NCBI GenBank assembly: GCA_039190385.1
Contig: JBCCYD010000230.1
Coordinates: 1 to 9,415, forward strand
DNA length: 9,415 nt
Source: Xenococcus sp039190385
Lineage (GTDB): Bacteria > Cyanobacteriota > Cyanobacteriia > Cyanobacteriales > Xenococcaceae
Direction of reading: 5' to 3'
In this document: piece by piece, positions 5,888 through 9,415 of the stretch
Layout of the letters: each line of letters starts with the position of its first letter
How positions within the stretch are numbered: position 1 is the first letter of the stretch
Program-made: the position numbers and the translations under genes
The notes under the pieces: generated by a model
Database searches by the model: none
Told to the model about the DNA's origin: nothing
Seen by the model: only the letters and a program-made list of their open reading frames with translations

Positions 5888-6203
5888 TTTTTATTACTCT
5901 TATTAGAATTTATTTAAAAATATGTCATAAGTTTATTGTTGACACATTTTTTGTGTTTTCTATCGTGAATACTTTTCCATAACAACCAAAATTAATGGGC
6001 TAACTAAGAATAGTGATGGTTCTTTATCTTGTCAAATGTGCCATTTTAAACAAAGTTTTTCAACATATCAGCTATTTAATCAGCCTATTACTCATACCAG
6101 TACAGCAAAGAAGTCTATAGTTATTTGGACTTCCTACTGTACCAAAAGCTATGTACTTGGACGTTTCGTCGTCAGCCAAATAGAATCTTTTTTGATTTAG
6201 TTG
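5888..6203. other. 316-bp region without a confident gene
   Basis: It contains a plus-strand promoter-like pair, TTGACA (5939-5944) and TATCGT (5961-5966) with a 16-bp spacer, and a small hairpin ACACA-N5-TGTGT (5942-5956). A plus-strand frame is open from 5943 to 6200 with its first ATG at 6036 (54 codons), lacking a ribosome-binding site and with unconvincing composition. On the minus strand 6203-6072 is open in the same frame as the DUF4278 gene, after its stop. Neither is called as a gene. Confidence 0.4.
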
Positions 6204-6485
6204 CTAATGATCTTTGTTGTCTAAACTTAAGCTAGCCAAACAAGTTAAATATTCCACTCCACGATATTTTTGGAGGTAGGCAGATGAACTACAATTAGCT
6301 ACATAATTTTGTTTAGATAGATTGTAAGCTATACCCCGATACTTTAAAGTTGGGACTTCTAACGATCTATAGGAACTATTTTGCTGGCATATTGATACAT
6401 TGATTGGATATTTACAAGAGGTTGGTTTTTGATAAAAACGACCTCTATATTGATATACATTATTGTTTTTTACTTGAACTTTCAT
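6204..6485 (-). CDS. DUF4278-type small protein with YRG repeats
   Basis: A 93-residue basic protein with three clear YRG motifs: YQYRGRFY (11-18), LKYRGIAY (47-54) and QKYRGVEY (72-79), plus a partial SYRSLE at 38-43. Repeated YRG-x-x-Y segments characterise DUF4278 (PF14105), a cyanobacterial family of unknown function. The protein is rich in Tyr, Ser, Asn and Lys, with four cysteines and no signal or membrane segment. AGGAG at 6496-6492, 6 bases before the ATG, strongly supports translation. It lies 71 bp after the GST gene on the same strand and may be read from that transcript. After its TAG stop the same frame stays open for 43 more codons, ending at 6072, so the protein may once have been longer. 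Confidence 0.75.
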   Translation of the reverse strand: MKVQVKNNNVYQYRGRFYQKPTSCKYPINVSICQQNSSYRSLEVPTLKYRGIAYNLSKQNYVANCSSSAYLQKYRGVEYLTCLASLSLDNKDH

Positions 6486-6556
6486 TGTTTTCTCCTAATT
6501 AAGATTAACGATAGTTGTAGCGACCCAAAATAAGAATGCGTAATGTCAGTGACTTA

Positions 6557-7177
6557 TTATGCGGCTATCTTAGACTGAATATTTTCTGATTCATAAGCAG
6601 CTTGGATCTCTGGTAAGGCGGAGACCTCTTCTACCAAGCGTTCAACATTTTCTCCCAGAGTAATCTTAAGCTTTGGAAAAGCTTGATTCCAGTTGCTATA
6701 GATCACAATTAAATAGTCGATAATTGTAGCTTCATTACCCACGACAAAATTACGTGTTTCCAAACGCTTATTCAAAAGTTTCCAGGTGTCAGATACTTTG
6801 TCAGCCAGTTGTTGTAAAAGCTGAGCTTTGGCATCACCTTCCTCCATGATTTTAGCCACCGTAAAAATCCGTCCATAGGCAGGATGTAGGGTAGCATAGT
6901 TGAACATAAGCCACTGTTGAAAGTCAGCTTTTTCAGTATGATCGCCCGTCAGCCAGGGACTGCCGTATTTCTCCAATAAATAGAGAACAATGGCTGCGCC
7001 TTCGCGGATTAGCATCCCATCATCATCTAAGATCGGTACCTGATTAGCGGGATTAATTCGGATTGCATAATCAGGAACATCATCTCGGTGAATAATCTCG
7101 ACAGGCTGCTCTAATTTTTTGAGCAATGCAACGATGCCAGTGGAGCAAGTACCAGGAATAGAATAGAGTTTGTACAT
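6557..7177 (-). CDS. Glutathione S-transferase family protein
   Basis: Expected to conjugate glutathione to electrophiles or to act as a glutathione-dependent reductase in the cytoplasm. It has 206 residues, normal for the family. The N-terminal thioredoxin-like domain (1-~75) has LYSIPGTCSTG with Cys11 where beta-class bacterial GSTs carry theirs, the cis-proline loop NQVP (Pro48), and Glu59 of the glutathione gamma-glutamyl site. The usual ES pair there is EG (Gly60), a departure that may alter glutathione binding. The C-terminal helical domain (~85-200) has the N-capping segment TIIDY (Asp154) after FVVGNEA. It lies 44 bp downstream of the NTF2-like gene and is probably co-transcribed, with the divergent LysR regulator as likely controller. 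No strong ribosome-binding site is visible. The substrate is unknown. Confidence 0.93.
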   Translation of the reverse strand: MYKLYSIPGTCSTGIVALLKKLEQPVEIIHRDDVPDYAIRINPANQVPILDDDGMLIREGAAIVLYLLEKYGSPWLTGDHTEKADFQQWLMFNYATLHPAYGRIFTVAKIMEEGDAKAQLLQQLADKVSDTWKLLNKRLETRNFVVGNEATIIDYLIVIYSNWNQAFPKLKITLGENVERLVEEVSALPEIQAAYESENIQSKIAA

Positions 7178-7221
7178 GATTGTTCTTTAGTAAAGTTGTT
7201 TGATTTGTTGATATGTTTGCT

Positions 7222-7689
7222 TTAGGCTGCTGTTTTTTCTGAAAACCCTTGGTTCGGTTGTTTAGATTTCGTACCAAGTTGGGTTGTATAGTGAAAAACT
7301 TTTGAGATAATCTGCCATTTACCATCGATTTCGATCAGAGCTAAAAGATCGATAAAGTTTTTGGCAAACATTGAACTGCGCATACGGACGATCGCAGTCA
7401 CATCACCTATAAAATCAATTGAATCGATCGCAAAACCATAGTCTTCACCCGAAGATTTGGGTGAAATCCGTTGTTTCACAATCGGGAAATAGCTTTTCAT
7501 ATCGAGATGCAGCAATTTCCCACTCGATGCTGTAAAGTATTGAGCGCTGGGATGAAATACTTGTGACAGGAGCTCTGGATCACAATGATAGAGAGCTTCA
7601 TAATATTTTTTGAGTACCTCAAGAATGGCTAAATATTTACGATCCAGTGTTTCTCGATCATCTGCATAAACTTGTACTTGATGCATCAT
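7222..7689 (-). CDS. NTF2-like protein (SnoaL / lumazine-binding-like fold)
   Basis: A 155-residue single-domain protein of the NTF2-like superfamily, resembling 'putative lumazine-binding' proteins (PF12893). Visible features: an N-terminal helix LEVLKKYYEALYHCDPELLSQVFHP (the helix-then-FHP pattern typical of the fold), an aspartate- and tyrosine-containing loop, then long strands ending in FIDLLALIEIDGKWQIISKVFH, a hallmark C-terminal segment. Such proteins are either small enzymes (isomerases, hydrolases) or ligand-binding partners; the activity here is unknown. Two ATGs are adjacent. GGAGG (7695-7691) lies 1 base before the first but 4 before the second, so translation more likely starts at the second Met (7686), giving 154 residues. 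It is first in a two-gene unit with GST, divergent from LysR. Confidence 0.85.
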   Translation of the reverse strand: MMHQVQVYADDRETLDRKYLAILEVLKKYYEALYHCDPELLSQVFHPSAQYFTASSGKLLHLDMKSYFPIVKQRISPKSSGEDYGFAIDSIDFIGDVTAIVRMRSSMFAKNFIDLLALIEIDGKWQIISKVFHYTTQLGTKSKQPNQGFSEKTAA

Positions 7690-7833
7690 TCCTCCGTATG
7701 TTGGTTTATCTGGAAGCGAATAATTTGATAGTAACTCTTCACCAAAAAAGAATAAATAGTAAATTTGTTGATAAACTTTTTACTCTTAGTGAACAATATA
7801 AATACAAGCTAAGACCTTTATCAATTAGTTTTT
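7690..7833. promoter_or_regulatory. Divergent promoter region between the NTF2-GST unit and LysR
   Basis: 144 bp separate the two starts. Dyads that could serve a LysR regulator are AGTAAA (7758-7763) / TTTACT (7779-7784) and GTTTATC (7704-7710) / GATAAAC (7770-7776). Neither is a clean T-N11-A box. No convincing -35/-10 pair or Shine-Dalgarno was found for LysR. Confidence 0.35.
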
Positions 7834-8733
7834 ATGGATAAATTAGTAGCCCTGGAAGTTTTTAGACGAGTTGTTGAGTTGGAAAGCTTTAGTCGTGCGG
7901 CTGAGGACTTACTCTTATCTAATGCAGCCGTTAGCAAAAACGTACGCGAACTAGAAAAAGCACTTAAAACCCAGCTAATTCAGCGAACCACCAGACGTTT
8001 GAGTCTGACCGAGACTGGACAGCTTTATTTCCAGAAGGTTTGTACGATTCTAGATGAATTATCAATGGTTGAAGAAACAGTTTCAGATCTCTCAACTAAG
8101 CCCCATGGACGTTTGCGGGTAACTGCCCCAATGTCTCTGGGATTAACTCATGTAGCTACAGCTATTTATCAATTTCAATTGGCATATCCAGATATTCAAA
8201 TAGAACTTTCCCTTAGCGATCGCTATGTTGATTTAATTGAGGAGGGATTTGATGTAGGAATTAGAGGAGGCGGAGCTAATCAAGACACTAGTTTAGTTAT
8301 GTATCGTATCTGCGAGTTTCAAAGAGTTGTTTGTGCTTCACCTACTTATCTTCAGCAGTATGGCGAACCGCTTTCTCCTAAAGAGCTAGAACAACATCAG
8401 TGTATTATTTATAGCCTAGCCCGATCTCCCCGTGAGTGGAGTTTTTGGCGAGGGAAAGAAACTACTGTCGTGAATGTTAGTGGTTCTTTAAACGTGAACA
8501 ACAGCCTAGCTGCCAGTCAAGCTTCTATTGCTGGAATCGGCATAATATTCTTACCCATATTTGTGGCATCAGATGCACTAAAAAAAGGAGCCCTGCAAAT
8601 TATCTTGCAAGAATGGTCAGCAGAACCATTGACCTTATATGCTATTTACCAAAAACATCGCCAGCAATCTAGAAAGCTTCAGGTATTCATAGAATTTATC
8701 TCAAATGCTCTCGCATCAATAGTGAAATTCTGA
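7834..8733 (+). CDS. LysR-family transcriptional regulator
   Basis: A 299-residue LTTR of standard length. The N-terminal winged helix-turn-helix (~3-62) shows the family signature FSRAAEDLLLSNAAVSKNVRELE and the wing QRTTRRLSLTETG. A linker helix (~65-90) leads to the ligand domain (~92-297), opening GRLRVTAPMSLG and including LSDRYVDLIEEGFDVGIRGG, typical of the CrgA/YafC-like subgroup. LTTRs usually control a divergently transcribed neighbour, so the NTF2-like/GST unit is the likely target, with self-repression. The inducer is unknown, possibly an electrophile given the GST. No Shine-Dalgarno is evident before the ATG. TetR follows on the same strand 73 bp downstream. Confidence 0.93.
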   Translation: MDKLVALEVFRRVVELESFSRAAEDLLLSNAAVSKNVRELEKALKTQLIQRTTRRLSLTETGQLYFQKVCTILDELSMVEETVSDLSTKPHGRLRVTAPMSLGLTHVATAIYQFQLAYPDIQIELSLSDRYVDLIEEGFDVGIRGGGANQDTSLVMYRICEFQRVVCASPTYLQQYGEPLSPKELEQHQCIIYSLARSPREWSFWRGKETTVVNVSGSLNVNNSLAASQASIAGIGIIFLPIFVASDALKKGALQIILQEWSAEPLTLYAIYQKHRQQSRKLQVFIEFISNALASIVKF

Positions 8734-8758
8734 TTTATTTTCTTTCTCTCATAGTTTA

Positions 8759-8793
8759 TTTGTCTCTAATAAGACATTTTTGTCTCAAATAAG
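8759..8793. promoter_or_regulatory. Tandem 15-bp repeat with TGTCT/AGACA half-sites, candidate TetR operator
   Basis: TTTGTCTCTAATAAG (8759-8773) and TTTGTCTCAAATAAG (8779-8793) differ at one base and repeat at 20 bp. Between them the half-sites alternate in orientation: TGTCT (8761-8765), AGACA (8772-8776), TGTCT (8781-8785), forming two overlapping dyads. The block ends 13 bases before the TetR start, where an autorepressor operator is expected. Binding is inferred. Confidence 0.5.
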
Positions 8794-8794
8794 T

Positions 8795-8800
8795 TAATAT
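8795..8800 (+). promoter_or_regulatory. Possible -10 of the TetR gene
   Basis: TAATAT lies 6 bases before the ATG. If used, transcription would begin at or next to the start codon, giving a leaderless mRNA, in keeping with the absence of a Shine-Dalgarno. The overlapping repeats would then block the -35 region. No good -35 is visible. Confidence 0.25.
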
Positions 8801-8806
8801 TGTTTT

Positions 8807-9397
8807 ATGAGAAATCTAAAGAAAAAGTCATCAAAAGAAGAACTATTAGATGCCGCAATCGCTGTACTAGTGACTAATCCCAGCGCCTCTTTATCCGAAG
8901 TAGTCAAAAAAGCAGGAGTAGGAAGGGCTACTCTTTACCGCTATTTTCCGACAAAAGAAGCCTTGATTAAAGAGATTGCTCTTTTAGCCATTAAACAAAC
9001 AGATGAAGCCATAGCTCCAATTGTCGCCAAACAACTGAATAGTCAAGAAACTTTGCATCAAATGCTTGAAGTAATTGTTCCCTTAGGCGATCGCTTTCAT
9101 TTTTTGATGTCAGAATCATCTACCTATAAAGATCCAGAAATAGCTCAAGCTTACAATCGACAACTTAAAGACCTTAATACTTTAGTAGAAGGCTTAAAAC
9201 AAGAAGGATTTATAGCTATTGATATTTCTAATGCCTGGGCAATAGCTGTGATCGATTCATTAATTTGGACTGCATGGTACTCGGTACAAACAGGCTATAT
9301 CGCCCCCAAAGAGGCTGCTTCTTTAGTCTATAGAACCCTAATTCAAGGACTTCAGCCCAAATTAATGAATCGATCACAGCTATTGCCCAGGCATTAG
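8807..9397 (+). CDS. TetR/AcrR-family transcriptional regulator with altered 3' end
   Basis: A 196-residue frame. The N-terminal domain is a clear TetR helix-turn-helix: helix EELLDAAIAVL (11-21), then SLSEVVKKAGVGRATLYRYFPTKEAL (28-53) with the signature GVGRATLYRYF. The remaining helices form the ligand/dimer domain. The end is suspect: from 9357 onward the DNA is the exact reverse complement of 9210-9268, inside the same gene, so the last ~13 residues (PKLMNRSQLLPRH) come from inverted sequence. The natural end probably lay near LIQGLQ (~183), or beyond if the window ends in a chimera. It is probably autoregulated through the repeats at 8759-8793. No target gene is evident in the window. 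Family call is firm; the C-terminus is not. Confidence 0.88.
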   Translation: MRNLKKKSSKEELLDAAIAVLVTNPSASLSEVVKKAGVGRATLYRYFPTKEALIKEIALLAIKQTDEAIAPIVAKQLNSQETLHQMLEVIVPLGDRFHFLMSESSTYKDPEIAQAYNRQLKDLNTLVEGLKQEGFIAIDISNAWAIAVIDSLIWTAWYSVQTGYIAPKEAASLVYRTLIQGLQPKLMNRSQLLPRH

Positions 9398-9415
9398 AAA
9401 TATCAATAGCTATAA
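9210..9415. repeat. Perfect 59-bp inverted repeat running off the window end
   Basis: Arm 1 is 9210-9268 and arm 2 is 9357-9415; every base of arm 2 is complementary to arm 1, and the match is still perfect at the last base, so it may extend further. The spacer is 88 bp. Both arms lie in or just past the TetR gene. At the fold-back junction CAG(C/T)CC is shared just outside and inside the repeat, as in template switching. It is either a real inverted duplication or a fold-back chimera at a contig end. Confidence 0.95.

Noticed and set aside
5943..6200. Plus-strand open frame (first ATG 6036, 54 codons) behind a TTGACA-like promoter
   Set aside because: No Shine-Dalgarno and unconvincing composition. 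The same segment is open in both strands in the same codon phase, so openness is not evidence here.
7080..7325. Minus-strand ORF overlapping the ends of the NTF2-like and GST genes in another frame
   Set aside because: Overlaps two real genes, low-complexity basic composition, no own start signal.
7647..7841. Plus-strand ORF of 64 codons before LysR
   Set aside because: Covers the 5' end of the NTF2-like gene antisense and the divergent promoter region; no ribosome-binding site and no family resemblance.

Overview
The window looks like cyanobacterial chromosomal DNA. It is AT-rich, carries seven copies of the HIP1 octamer GCGATCGC (starting at 124, 467, 866, 3482, 5080, 8216 and 9087), and encodes a small protein with the YRG motifs of DUF4278, a family I know only from cyanobacteria. 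The odd length and the fold-back at the right edge suggest a whole contig rather than an arbitrary slice. No rRNA, tRNA or CRISPR array was seen.

Layout. 1-3792, plus strand: aldehyde dehydrogenase, short-chain dehydrogenase/reductase (SDR), an unrecognised 49-codon ORF and an AraC-type regulator, closely spaced and probably one unit. 3875-4075, minus strand: a 66-residue SDR stump that keeps a good promoter with two 12-bp direct repeats 21 bp apart. 4076-4950: a promoter with a 23-bp palindrome, a triple-hairpin repeat, and a GNAT acetyltransferase gene broken by a tetranucleotide duplication. 4951-5887: a decayed gene tail split by a 113-bp MITE, then a conserved-looking protein of unknown function (minus). 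5888-6485: a poorly explained intergenic stretch and the DUF4278 protein (minus). 6557-7689: an NTF2-like protein and a glutathione S-transferase (minus), divergent from a LysR regulator (7834-8733). 8807 to the end: a TetR regulator whose 3' end runs into a perfect inverted copy of its own sequence.

How the genes work together (inference). The theme is detoxification and stress response: aldehyde/alcohol redox enzymes, a GST and an acetyltransferase, with three local regulators of different families. The best regulatory signal is that the first 30 bp of the window match the promoter of the truncated SDR at 26 of 30 positions, including the -10 hexamer. The aldehyde dehydrogenase operon and the SDR stump therefore probably share a promoter type, and the 21-bp-phased repeats are the natural candidate site for the AraC regulator between them.

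The region is also visibly decaying or rearranging: a truncated SDR, a frameshifted acetyltransferase, a MITE-split gene and an inverted duplication in the TetR gene. I found no convincing new defence or mobile system. The most useful observations are the predicted AraC regulon, the exactly reconstructable MITE insertion, the GATC duplication and the terminal inverted repeat.
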